64,000 nt of DNA from Gossypium raimondii (lineage: Eukaryota > Streptophyta > Magnoliopsida > Malvales > Malvaceae): positions 51,617,733-51,681,732 of the forward strand of contig NC_068571.1 of the NCBI RefSeq assembly GCF_025698545.1, in the 5' to 3' direction. Numbering within the stretch: the stretch's first letter is position 1; each line of letters opens with the position of its first letter. This document shows positions 25,501 to 37,374 of this stretch, in pieces. The translations under genes and the position numbers were made by a program. Below the pieces are notes generated by a model that was given only the letters and a program-made list of their open reading frames with translations, did not search any database and was not told where the DNA came from.

Positions 25501-28467
25501 TGAATAGGCTTTTTCTGTATGCTAAACCATTGTCTCAGTTATGCATGTGTATGTAGAAAGCCCTTTTATATGGACATTCGAGGATTGGGTGATAGAGATC
25601 TATGAGATTAGCTTTATCAGCTGATTGATAACTTCAAATGGGACCATAGATTTATCTGTCTTAATTCTGGTCTGCATCTAGCATTGCGTACCTACCTTTT
25701 GTTGCTACTAAATAAATATAGCTCCTTGGTCCTGCATTGTTGCATGTTGTTTTGTTGTGCTTTCTGACATACTTCTTGTTTCCTTGTTGCCCAGAGCTTG
25801 ACAGAAGTGCAGTTGTCCAGTACATCTTTAGTCAGTCTTTCTCTGGTTGGGTGTCGTGCTATTACTACTCTAGATCTTGCATGTCCTTGTCTTGAGAAAA
25901 TCTGCTTAGATGGGTGTGATCATCTCGGAAGTGCATCATTTTGTCCTGTAAGTTTAGAGTGACTGTAGCACACTTCTGCTGATATTAATTTGCTTATGTA
26001 TTATCGACTATTTGATTCGCATAATTCCATGCTGTTATGAAAATTTAAAAGCTGATTCATTTTGCTCCTTTTAGGCTGCTCTTCGGTCACTTAATCTTGG
26101 AATCTGCCCCAAATTGAACACGCTCAGAATTGATGCTCCATGTATGGTGTCTCTTGAGTTGAAAGGATGTGGTGTATTATCTGAAGCATCAATAAATTGT
26201 CCTCTATTGACATCTCTTGATGCATCCTTTTGCAGGTTTGTTGCAATTGTGCTACGTTCTTTTTTATGATTCTTTGTTTTGACCCATGGCTGACGCTTCT
26301 ATTTAACTTTATATGCAGCCAACTCAAGGATGATTGCTTATCTGCAACCACTGCTTCCTGCCCTCTTATTGAGTCACTAATATTGATGTCTTGCCCATCT
26401 ATTGGTTCTGATGGTCTTTTCTCTTTGCGCTGGCTTCCAAATTTAACGACACTTGATTTGTCTTACACCTTTTTGACGAATTTGCAGCCAGTTTTTGAGT
26501 CTTGTTTGCAGCTCAAGGTAACTTTAAAATCCTTGTTATATAAGCATTGATTAACCGTACAACACATTGGTTTATTCATGTTAAGTTCATTGTACTCCAC
26601 AATATAGGGTTGGGGAAAAAAAACTGAAAAAACTATTTGTATCATAGTGTTTGGTTCGGTTTTATTAAATTTGATTTTTATAATATAAAAATAAATATTA
26701 TTTTATTTTATTTATAATTTTTATTTTACTTTTTTATAGTTTTTGTATAATATAAAAATAAATATTATTTTATTTTATTTATAATTTTATTTTTACTTTT
26801 TTATAGTTTTTGTATAATATAAAATAAATATTATTTTATTTTATTTATAATTTTATTTTTATTTTTATAGTTTTTGTATAATATAAAAATAAATATTTTA
26901 TACGTAAATTAGTGAAAATAACTTCAAAAGTATATAGGAATTTTTTAGAAAGATTTTAAAAACCGATGAACCAAACTGATCCAAATAATTGGAATTCGGT
27001 TCTTTTTTTAAGAACCAGAATACTACAAGGCAACTGCAATCTTTTTCCAAACCGATTTGAACTGTGAACTATTATCACCCCTACCACAATTTGTGTGTCA
27101 TATTGGTTTGTGCTCTTAGTGATTTTGTATTTTGATCTAAATTCTAATGCCATTATATTTACTTAGGAGGAGAGTTTTCTCCCATAACACGCATTGTGTT
27201 GCTTCTTTTTCTACTAGTAAAGCTTGTTTCAACTTTGCCGGAAAAAAAAAGATGCGAGCAAATTTAAGAAAATTTTCAGATTCTTGTAAATTGTCTCAAT
27301 CAAGCTTCCAGTGTTTTCATGATTTACTGCTATGTTCTTTGGCTCACTTTTCCTTTATTGTAGGTGTTAAAATTACAAGCATGCAAGTATCTGGCAGACT
27401 CATCATTGGAGCCCCTTTACAAGGAAGGTGCTTTACAAGAACTCCGGGATTTGGACTTGTCATATGGTACCCTGTGCCAGTCTGCCATAGAGGAGCTTCT
27501 TGCTTATTGCACGCATCTTACCCATGTGAGCTTGAATGGATGCATAAATATGCATGACCTAAATTGGGGTTCTACTGGTGGTGGATTTGAATCACTTAAC
27601 GGATCTAGCATGTTTCCTTTTGAGAACGTGAATGAGTCAATTGAGCAACCAAATCGTTTACTGCAGAACCTCAATTGCGTAGGTTGTCCAAATATCAGGA
27701 AGGTGCTCATCCCACCAGCTGCACGTTGTTTCCACTTATCATCCCTAAATCTTTCTTTGTCAGTCAATTTAAAGGAAGTTGACCTTGCTTGTTACAGTTT
27801 GTCCTTTCTTAACCTAAGGTATTGATACAACTCCTTTCATGGTTATTATCTGTTTTTGTTTTATATGGTACTCTTCTCAATTTTTCTGCCTCTTTCATAA
27901 ATCAGCAATTGTTGCTCTTTGGAAATTTTGAAGCTTGGGTGTCCTAGACTGACCAGTCTGTTTCTTCAGGTATGCATTCTCGGTCTATAAAACCATAGAT
28001 GTTTAACTTTTAGGTCCTTTTTGCCTCTTTGCTCTGTTGGTTTTCTATCATTAGTACAAATTTGCAGATGATTATATTTTTTTTGAAGGTTTTTGTGAGG
28101 TCTCTTTGTTATATTTGTTTATTTCGTCACAATGATAAGCTTCTCATATGGTGCTGTTTTATTTTGTGTATCGGTGTTTTGAAGTCTTGCAACATAGAGG
28201 AAGAAACCGTTGAAACTGCTATATCACAGTGTAGCATGCTGGAGACTTTGGATGTTCGCTTTTGTCCAAAGGTGAGAGCATTCTTTTTCCTTTTTGTTCC
28301 CCCTCCATTTTTGCTCCCATCTGTATTCACTTCTTATACCTTGCTTTGCTTAAATCATATTCACGAATTTTTCATGTGTCTGATAGATTTGCTCGATGAA
28401 TATGGGGAGGTTACGTGCAGTTTGTCCGAGTTTGAAGCGTATATTTAGTAGCTTGTCATCCGTATGA
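22572..28467 (+). CDS. SLOMO: F-box/LRR protein, SLOMO/FBL15 orthologue
   Basis: Seventeen exons join in frame into 1005 aa: 22572-23005, 23092-23314, 23412-23544, 23864-23963, 24054-24251, 24334-24604, 24699-24797, 24898-24986, 25136-25235, 25325-25495, 25795-25947, 26075-26235, 26319-26517, 27364-27818, 27906-27969, 28185-28271, 28387-28467. The start MRIWCCLWF is the first ATG of the frame; an acidic, alanine-rich region follows. The F-box lies at about 210-255 (MDLTDDLLHMVFSFLDHCNL then VCRQWR). From about 285 to the end run many cysteine-containing LRRs with repeated C-P-x-L-x-x-L-x-x-S/D phrasing. F-box proteins link targets to the SCF ubiquitin ligase through SKP1. Arabidopsis SLOW MOTION (FBL15) affects plastochron length and auxin level at the shoot meristem. 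All splice sites are GT-AG. Intron 13 (846 bp) is the largest and holds a repeat. No break was seen. Confidence 0.95.
26570..27090. repeat. Intronic foldback with 67-bp tandem array
   Basis: Inside intron 13 of the SLOMO-like gene. The outer parts are loosely mirrored: 'gtttggttcggttttatt' at about 26648 and 'aaaaaccgatgaaccaaac' at about 26958. The core at 26679-26895 is an AT-only tandem repeat whose units start at 26679, 26746, 26813 and 26877 (periods 67, 67, 64) with 'tataatataaaa'. It is probably a MITE whose centre expanded. Confidence 0.65.
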
Positions 28468-29574
28468 TGAGAATCTGATAAAAAGAATTTTTATTTCACT
28501 TGGGATGTGGATATTTGCCTCCAATTAATGGCAGCAACAGCTTGGTATTTTTGTTATGGTAGGGCTCTGTTTGTATGTAAATGGTCAGCATCCTTTCCTC
28601 TGTTTGTTTTGAATATTTTATATATAAATATAAAAAAATATACATATAGGTACTTGACCTACTTGCGTCCTTGGGTAACAGTGTAATAAATTATTACCAA
28701 TATTTCTATATTCACTATATTGGTTTTCCTTTTCTTTGGGTTAAGATTCAATTACTATTCTGGAGATATTAGTGTTTATAGTAAGATAATTATAGTGCAG
28801 AGCACATAATTAACTTGTATATGTGAGAAATTCTTAAAAAGGACTTTTTGGACTTAATAGGTATTTTACTAACGCTGTTAAATTATGTTAATATGACATT
28901 GATGACTACTAGTATGGTGACAGCAGTTTTATATTTTGACATGTAATTTTGTTTATAAATTTTGAATTTTTTTAAAATTTTTGTTACATGTCAAAATGAG
29001 GTTGTGTCATAATTATGTTATTAGGCGGTGCTAGAGTATTTCAACAGTAAAAATAAAATAAAATTTAGATACCAAATAACTATGTTATTGGTTGTTGGTG
29101 GTAAGAGTATTTTAATTTAAGTCTAGTACTTAAAAAGCATCAAATATGATCTTCAAAGATAAAAAAATTGACAAATTGGGATACTTATATGAATTAATTT
29201 TGTCAAGGCAAAGTCAATAATATTTTGTTGGGCCGAGATAAAAATATAAATGGGTGAGAGTTAAAGCTAGAAATCTTATGTTAAAAGGGTCAAAAGTATA
29301 ATTTCAATATTTTATTTGGTAGTTTTACATGCTTTCTTATTAATATTTTAATCATCTAATATAATTACATGTATGTTGATCCAATATCATCATATAAATT
29401 CAGAATACTTCATTAATATAACAGTAGAAGTTTTTATGTGAAATAAAGAAGATATTTTTAATTTATTTAAAACTCAACATGCAAAATCTATATAAATAAA
29501 CCATTGAATATAAATCATATGCAAAATTATTTTAGCATTACAGTAAGTGAACCCCCCTATGGGATGGGTTGATA
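28468..29574. other. Intergenic region between convergent genes
   Basis: 3' flank of both the SLOMO-like gene and the lumenal-protein gene. A foldback of about 240 bp sits at 28860-29100: 'attttgacatgtaattttgt' is mirrored by 'gttacatgtcaaaatgag', with outer arms 'tttactaacgctgtt' and 'aacagtaaaa'. Nothing else is identified. Confidence 0.5.
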
Positions 29575-32500
29575 TTATAGAATTGATTCCAATTGCTTCA
29601 GATCCGGGTCTAACTCCTCAGGTTGCTTCATTTCTTCATCATCAGGGGCTCTATAAGCATCAGCAATTTCCTTGCCTTGATTTAATACATCGGATGGAAC
29701 AGTTTGAAGCAGGCTGCCAATGGAAATAGCTTATAAGGACATGAATTTTGCTGTCCTAATCTACATGTTCCATGCATGACAACAATGATATACATACATA
29801 TATGGAAAGTGTAAAGCAATAATACCTGTCGAGGGCATTGAGGGCAGTACCAATCTTTGCTTTCATGGCTTTTACTGAAGCATCTGGTTCATTTCTTGAT
29901 GCATGTAGAAACAAGGAATCTAGTTCCTCCAATGCTCTAAATCAATAACAGTAGGTTACAATGCACTCATAAGTTTGCTCTTCTTTTTTTTTTTATACCA
30001 TTTGTACTTCTACAAATAACACCACAAATCCGTAAATCAGAAGATAATATGCGCTTAAGTGCATTCTTACCCACATCCTCTTGTATGTTGCAACAACAAT
30101 AATACCAACTAAGCTAAAGCTCAATTGCATCAATTTGTTTTTTTTTACTCAAATACTTGTAGGTCAAAATATGTTATTTGTCCTTGTCTGAGATTTTGCT
30201 CCTGTACTTCAAAAAGTTAAAAATGAAATCTTCCTTTTTTCTATTTAAAGATTATAGTCCTAGTCAAATAATTGACACTGTTTGTATGTTTTGTCAAAAT
30301 TTTTCATACACACACTCATGTAATCATATAAACTTAAAAACAAATCATTATGGACTATCTGATGGTAAGTAAATTTTGACAGAAAATACCAACAATGTCA
30401 ATAGTTGGACTATAATTTTTAAATAAAAAAAGTAATAGGATAAATTTTAACTTTTCTACTATATGAACTAAATTTTAAACTTTGCCAAAGAACAAGGATT
30501 GGCATCTCATTTTGACCAAACTTGTAAGGGTAATTTATTAAATCTGGTTTAGTTATGATTTTTTCCTATGCCAAATTATGACATAACAAAGCACTTAATA
30601 TCCCCAAATGTCCAGCCAGTGAGTGAACCCTGTAATTGATCTACTTAAACAAAATGGCCTTTGCATCTTATAAATTGAACACAATTGTTTTAAACTTTCA
30701 TCCATTGCTTAAATAGAGTACCTGAGACATTGATCCACGTCTTTGAAAGCGTTTTCACCATTTCCAGCATCAGAAGCATATTGTGCCACCTGAACTTCCA
30801 AACAAAATTCCCAATACTTCAGCAACTCCAGAGTTATATGCATATATATATATATTGAAGGAGTTACAAGTGCAAGTACAGTCACAAATAATTCATGTTC
30901 AAATATAACTAGAAACAAATCAATAAGAAGCACAATCAGACTGAAAACCGAAATATATTCAGACAGTGCTAACACATGATGAGACTTAAACTCAAAATAA
31001 ACCTGGCAGAGGATTCATAGGTGATATTTACACATGATGGGACTCGAATGTTAGACATTGAGGTTTCTTAGGAGCTCAACCTTGACATAAGGCCTTATTG
31101 GCAGTGGAAAGCAAAAATTCACAGGCAAGGCTAAGATGATAACACGATATATTTGAAAATAGTAAAAGTACTATAGAGGCTCATATAGTAGGAGTCAGGT
31201 TGCATTTTGCCCCCTCTATTCAAAAATGGGTAGATTAGTCCTTATATGTTAGATCAAAGAGTAAACTAGTTATTCTGTTAAAATTTCCATCCATTTCTAC
31301 TATAAAAATTTGGTCCTTGTACGTCAGCTATTTCGTCAAACACACCGATTTGTAACAGTACAAATATATGCAATTTTTAATAGGAATGATTAATTTGATC
31401 TTTGGTCCAATGCACAAGGACTAGTTTGCCGATTTTTTGAGTAGAGGGGGTAAAATGCAATTTGACTTGTAGTATAAGGGCCTCTATAATACTTTTACCA
31501 TTTGGAAATCTAAAAAAAAATCATTTTAAATCTGCTTGTGGAAATTTTTTTCTATGTATATACTAGATTAAATTTGGTTGAAATGGTAAGGTTGAAAGAA
31601 GAGAGATCACGATGTCTGGGGTTCAAATCCCTTCATGTTCACCTATTGTCTGGATTTTATATAAAAGTACAAAAAATACCCTCGAAAGTTATAGATACAG
31701 CTGCTATAAACTAAATAGAATGAAAGTGTAACTGCAGATGGTTTACCAACAAGCATAACCTATCCGTCATACACCATTCTCTGGTGAACAGAATTTCCTT
31801 AGCAAGTTGATAGTTTCAGAAAATGCAAAAATCCTTGTTCTTTTTCGAAACACGAATGCGGTTAGGAGTAGGAACGAATTCTCAAATGTGCCAACAATTA
31901 ATGTAACAAAGAAACGAGAAAAGATTGAACAACTTGACTTACAGCTCGTATATTTACACGAAGAGATGCAGCCGGACCAGAACGTAGCAGGGATCTGCAG
32001 GTTGCATATTCTGGTTTATCATCAACTTCTAAAGTTTTCTCTGCAATGGTTAGATGATTATAAATCTAAGTTTCACAACATTCTTCAATCTTCATTTGAT
32101 GAAACCACAACATATTCAAGAATTTTAAAATGAAAAAGGAAGGGGTTTATAAAAAATGAAATGGGAATTCATTTTGTAGGATAAACATAGGTGATCATCA
32201 AAAATAAAATAGGACCGAGCAACGTTAGTTCAAATCAACTTAACTGTATTAGGGGCGAGAACAGGTCTTGGTCTCCTCAATATTTATAATTTGATTCTAG
32301 CTCTTCAAAAATAAAAATAAAAATGATAGTTTAATCTTTAAAATATGCCATAAGTCTCTATACGCTTTGAAAATTTGAAATTTAGTCCCTCTACTTTTCA
32401 GATTTCAAAATTCAACCGTTAACAATGTTTTTTTTGTTAAATTTGTTAGCATGGCATTTTGAAATAAAAAATACTGACTTGGTAGCCATGTAACTAAAAA

Positions 32501-33506
32501 AATGACGTAATGAATCTGAATTTAACAAAATAATTTTAACACTAATAACCGTTGAACTTGAATTTTGAAATCTGAAAAGTAGAGGGACTAAATTTCAAAT
32601 TTTTGAGGAGTATAGGGAATCTTATGGCATATTTTAAGCAATGGAAAATTATATTTTGATCCTTTCAAAAAATTATAATTAAATTTTGGCCCCTAGAGTG
32701 AATTTCTTGCTTCACCTGTGTGCAAGTTGGTTATGATGGTGAATTCGATTTTATAGGTGATTATATAGATTAAGCCGGTTGGTTATCGTTATAATCTACT
32801 TAATTGATCAAACTGACAATGTTAAGTTAGCTTGGTTAATGAGGTCGATTGGTTGAGTCGATTTTTCAATCTTCTAATCGAACCAAACTCTCCTCTACTT
32901 ATGTTCTTCATCTCAAACTCGAAACAAGAAACAAAATCATTCATCCAGCAAAAGAATAAAGTAAAGTAGAGCAAGAATGAGGTTTAATTATGGAAAATTC
33001 CCGTTTCAAAAAATCAAGGATCAAACCATAATTTAAGACTTACCTAGCTCTTTAATTTGTAATTGAGTCAATATAACAGCAGGCACATAAACCTCAAGCG
33101 GATCCAGCTTTTTCCTGTTAAATTGCATATCATTTGATTATTAAATAAATAAAACCCAGAGTATAAAATACAAATTCAAAAGGATGTAAGTGATTACTTT
33201 TTCACGTATTTATCCAAGAAATTACCTGCAATCGCACCTGCATTGGAAAATAAACTATGATTTTAGCTTTGAAACTAAGTCTTTTTAAAGTGATAGATGC
33301 ATAAATGAAAGAAAATAAAAACAACGAAACGTACGTTTAGGTGCAAGGAGCAAGTGAGATAGAAACAGAGATAGAGAAACCGACCGCCGGCTCTCCCGCC
33401 ATTCCGGTGGTGACACGGCGGACCTGATGGAGAATTGCTTAGGTTTGGAGGAGGAAAGGGAAGGAAAGGGTAGCCGCCAATTGTGGCCGGTCCGACACAA
33501 CAACAT
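29575..33506 (-). CDS. Small, probably thylakoid-lumenal protein of unknown function
   Basis: Seven exons on the minus strand join into 232 aa: 33506-33335, 33237-33198, 33114-33044, 32040-31943, 30789-30722, 29936-29826, 29713-29575. Residues 1-38 are rich in Ser, Pro, Arg and Lys and poor in acidic residues, like a chloroplast transit peptide. There follow RESRRSVSL (twin arginine at 40-41), a hydrophobic stretch SLSLFLSHLLL, and AIA (59-61) before GNFLDKYV. That is the bipartite layout of lumenal proteins exported by the Tat route, with cleavage expected after residue 61. The mature part (about 171 aa) is hydrophilic and predicted helical, with no catalytic motif I recognise: DPLEVYVPAVILTQLQIKEL, then NALDSLLQTVPSDVLNQG, and an acidic tail. 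Exons 1 and 2 split one codon, which fixes the short 40-bp exon 2. Introns 3, 4 and 5 are enlarged by MITEs. The gene model is firm; function and exact family are not. Confidence 0.85.
30170..30525. mobile_element. Family B-like foldback MITE in intron 5
   Basis: Opens 'ggtcaaaatatgttatttgt' and closes with the mirror 'ggcatctcattttgacc'. The arms also share 'gtccttgtc' and 'gaacaaggat'. It sits wholly inside intron 5 (30721-29937) of the lumenal-protein gene. Confidence 0.6.
31150..31500. mobile_element. Foldback MITE, family A (best copy), in intron 4
   Basis: Left end 'agtaaaagtactatagaggc' pairs with right end 'gcctctataatacttttacc'. The arms are complementary over most of the 350 bp ('ttgcattttgccccctct' against 'agagggggtaaaatgcaa'). 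It lies within intron 4 (31942-30790) of the lumenal-protein gene. Related copies are at 8440 and, more eroded, near 1380 and 54560. Confidence 0.8.
31565..31640 (+). repeat. tRNA-derived (SINE-like) module in intron 4
   Basis: 'TGGTTGAAATGG' fits the RNA polymerase III A box, and 'GGTTCAAATCC' 43 bases further on fits the B box. The region between does not fold into a tRNA cloverleaf that I can see. It is therefore more likely the head of a tRNA-derived SINE than a tRNA gene. It is antisense to the host gene. Confidence 0.45.
32330..32645. mobile_element. Foldback MITE, family B, in intron 3
   Basis: 'aaaatatgccataagtctct' on the left is mirrored by 'gggaatcttatggcatattt' on the right. The interior has 'ttggtagccatgtaac' and 'tgaattttgaaatctgaaaa', as in other members. 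It lies inside intron 3 (33043-32041) of the lumenal-protein gene. Confidence 0.75.
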
Positions 33507-33649
33507 CGGTGGATTTGTCCGGAGAAAAAAAAAACAGACACAAAAAAAAAAATCTTATCCGTTAGTTTATATATGTATATTTAAAAGTTATTCATAAATC
33601 ACAAGGTTTTTTAATAATTTTTAAAAAAATGGGTGCCACTAGTTTTTAA

Positions 33650-33985
33650 ACGTTAAAATATGATTTAAGTCCATATACTCTTATTAAATTTAAAATTTAT
33701 TCTCTATACTTTTATTTTAGGAATTTAATCTTTTATTTTTAAAATTTTAAAATTCAGGTACAACTATTTAATGCTATTAAAATTATTTTATTAAATTGAG
33801 GTTTATTACAACACTATTTTTTAGTTATATAGCTACCAAGTAAGTATTTTTTTCTTAATTTCAAAATGTCACACAACTAATTCAACAAAAAAAAATTAGC
33901 AGCATTAACAATTGGACCTGAATTTTGAAATCTGAAAAGTGGATGACTAAATTCCAAAGACGTATAACATATTTTAACCTTTTTA
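33650..33985. mobile_element. Foldback MITE, family B
   Basis: Opens 'gttaaaatatgatttaagtc' and closes 'gacgtataacatattttaac' plus 'c'. It shares 'ttcaaaatgtcacacaac' and 'tgaattttgaaatctgaaaa' with the copy at 32330. It lies roughly 150 bases upstream of the start codon of the lumenal-protein gene and may have changed that promoter. Confidence 0.7.
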
Positions 33986-36900
33986 AGCTCGGGTTTGATT
34001 CAAATAGTGGCGAAGTCATAATTGTAAGTTACAATAGCGTTAGAGAAAATTGTTTGTATGGTTTTTTTATTTTAGAGTAGCGTTGAAAAACTTTTAAAAA
34101 ACTAAAAATAAAGGTAGTTAGCATCATCGTAATCACTTTGGTTATTATCACAAGCAGACTATTACAAATATTAAAATCTATAAAGAATGGGGAAAAACAT
34201 ACTAGATATAGATGCACCTTTTATTGAGAAAATAAAGAAAGCGTTAAAAATAATGACGGAATGTGTGCAAAAAAAGCGTCGCACCGATAACATATTATGG
34301 CATAAATAATAAAGTAAAAGAACAAGAAATAAGAAAGCAAAAAAGTACATATTTTTATTGATGAATAGAGATATTTACAATGCTTCTCCAAAATTTATAT
34401 TAATAGACATAAGATGTATAAATGAAATAAAACTCTACCCTTAACTAATATTAGAGTCCTAAAGTATATTAAATTTATCTTGATCTTAATGGACATCTAC
34501 TTAATAATAAAATATTCATAACAAAATTTATTTTATCGATTCTTGAAAAATTGTTCCTTTTTTTTTCTCAATTTATATGGTTGAATAACAAATTAGTTTG
34601 ATTTTTTTTTTATAATTAAGGTATTTGTTTTACGGTCCATAAAGATTTTTTTAAGGTTCATGATTACTTCTTCCAATAATATCATGTTCAGAGTCAAACT
34701 TGTGTTCTCTCTAGGAGTACAATGTGTTTAATCATTAGATCCAAGAGTTATGGGTAATAGAGTTGTATATGGGTCGAGCCGAATTGCAGCTTGATTCTAA
34801 AACATTTTCAACCTAGACCCGTTTTTCGAGCCAACTTGCTCAGCCTAGAAATTTGATTTACTATTAAAATTTAATAAAATATTAAAATATACTTTTATAT
34901 TATTAGTATTTTATAATTAATTTAAATTTAAAATTATTTTATTATTTAAATTAAGACATAGAAATCTTTATTTAAATCCGACCTGAATCAAACTAAACAT
35001 TCTGACCCAAACGAACTACCTGATTCATAATGAAATCTAGTTGGTAATTAGTTTGATTTGGTAAAACCTCTTCTAAAACATCACGGCTAAGAAATGAAAA
35101 AGAGTTATAAATTGTATATTAAATATTTTTATGTAATGTTTTGAATTATTTATAATTTCTATTCGACTTTTAAATAAAAAATCGCGTTTTACTTAATTTA
35201 AACTACGTGTTTTTATACTAACAATAATATTGGTGCGAAACAAATCAAGAATCAAAGCAAAATCTATTGAATATCTAATTGTACAAACCAATTTAATTAA
35301 ATCTCATATTCTAATTTTAGATTAAAGTACACGTCATGAAATTTCATAAATATATAAAAATTAAATGCGTGTAATTTTGTAACATCAACTATTTTTAGAT
35401 ACACGTTACATCAACTTGAAAACAGTTGTGATTACCGACAAAAAGAAAAGAAGAAAGAACATGCTTAACACTATAAGGATGAAACTTGTAAAGTTCAATT
35501 TAGTGGTCAATTTCATAAGTGCCATGTGACTTGTATAAACATTAATCTTAGGGGAGGAGATCAAATTGATGTAGTGGAATTCGGTTCATTTGTAGAGGTT
35601 GAGAGTCGGAATAATAATAAGAGGACAGATTGATTGAAAAGATAAATATTCAAAGTAACTCCAGGGTATAAAAAGGATTAATCCCCGTAGTTTAATTTCG
35701 TTAAACACATAATGGATGGATAATCATGGCCACGTATTATGAGATTTTATTTGTATAATGTAATTAAGCTTAAATGGTTTCCTTGAGTGTGTTTAGGATA
35801 AAGTTCTCTTATGAACACGAGTGATAGGTTCCATTTGAAGTGGGTCGAATGGTTATGCTTAGAGGGTCAATGCAGAGTCAACAATACCTTTAAAGCTTGA
35901 CAGTGTCTATTTTTTGGAGGGATATAACAAACCTAATGCATATTTAACAATGTTAAATTCAGGTTTTACCCCCTATATTATGTCTAAATTTAGAATTTAG
36001 TACTTTTAAACTACGTTTATTTCATAAAAAAACAATTTAGTCAACAAAAATGACTTTCAAGCCGTGAACACAATTGCAAACACTTAAAAACATGATACTT
36101 TGATGCATAAACAAGTGACACAAACAAATTACGCTAACATATATAACACTTTAAAACATGACACAACAATATAATTAAACATACTTAACATATGATAGTC
36201 CTAATGACACAACTAACATACTTGGACAAGAAATAAACATGACAATAATAAAAGCAGGATATAAAAGCATGAATTATTATCAAACACACATTAGGACATA
36301 GAACATTAATGAATCCCATAATATAAAGATTGAAATTGGGTTCGTTTCATTTTGCATTTGAGCTTCACATGAGTTCGAGCCCAATTATGTTGACTCGATC
36401 CATGGTTGGCCTCCTTAGGCCCAACGCCTTTAATTTAAAAGAAATGTTGGTTAAGTGTTTTTTTTGCTTCAAAAGCCCATCTTGGCCCAAACAATCTCGG
36501 CCAATTCGATTTGGGTGATTGGATCTGACTCCAATTAGAGGCCCAGTAACATGATGTGGTCGTGATCACATCAGCTAAGTAATCTTACATTTCGGTAATC
36601 CTATTATCAAAAGTAATCTTACATTCTGTGAACTAAATGTCCATTCTATATTCTGGAACCTTAACACTGTTAGGAATGAAAGATTACTAGCTCAAGGTGA
36701 AATTTGGAACCCAAATGTGGGAATGTTACCCAAAATCTAACCTTACCCCCGAGAATGCGAGATTATTTAAAAGCAAATGCCCCTTTGTTTTTATATTTTA
36801 ATTTGATATAATTTAATCCCTCTTCTTTTAAAATGTTATTAGTTAGTTTAAACAACCGTTAAATTTTCTAGTTAAAATGCTGATGCAATTTTTTTTTTAA

Positions 36901-37364
36901 TTTCAATTTGTTTATAAGAAACATTTTTCCCGATCAAATAAGAGAGTAAAAACTTTATACAATTAACTAGTAATTGATCTTGGAAATGCTATTCGAAGAG
37001 CATCTGCCGATAACAATTGGGAGCAATTTGACAGGTGGTCAAATTATTCATGCCTCCAATTTGCCGGTCCAACCGGTTTAATTAAAAATTATTAAAAATT
37101 TCAAAAACTTTAAAAAATCTTGATTCAACTAGTTTGACCGTTGATTCAACTAATTTCTTAACCGGTTCGTATCGATTCTCGATCTAACCAGTTTAAAAGC
37201 ACTTTCCAAATAGGTACCCTGAGCATTGACTGGGAGACACCATAAGGTGGTTCAACAAACACAATGAAGTCGTTCAAAATTTGAATGCTCCACTTGGCAA
37301 GGCAGTGTGCTACACTATTTTTCTACCTTGGAACATATCGAAAGCAAGCAATTCCAATCTCGGC

Positions 37365-37374
37365 CTATAAAAAC
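37365..37374 (+). promoter_or_regulatory. Candidate TATA box
   Basis: CTATAAAAAC about 515 bases upstream of the RAD7-like start codon, followed by pyrimidine-rich sequence. It would imply a 5' leader of roughly 480 bases. This is a motif match only. Confidence 0.25.

Noticed and set aside
31577-31635. A and B boxes suggesting a tRNA gene
   Set aside because: No cloverleaf, acceptor stem or anticodon arm could be drawn; a SINE-like origin fits better.
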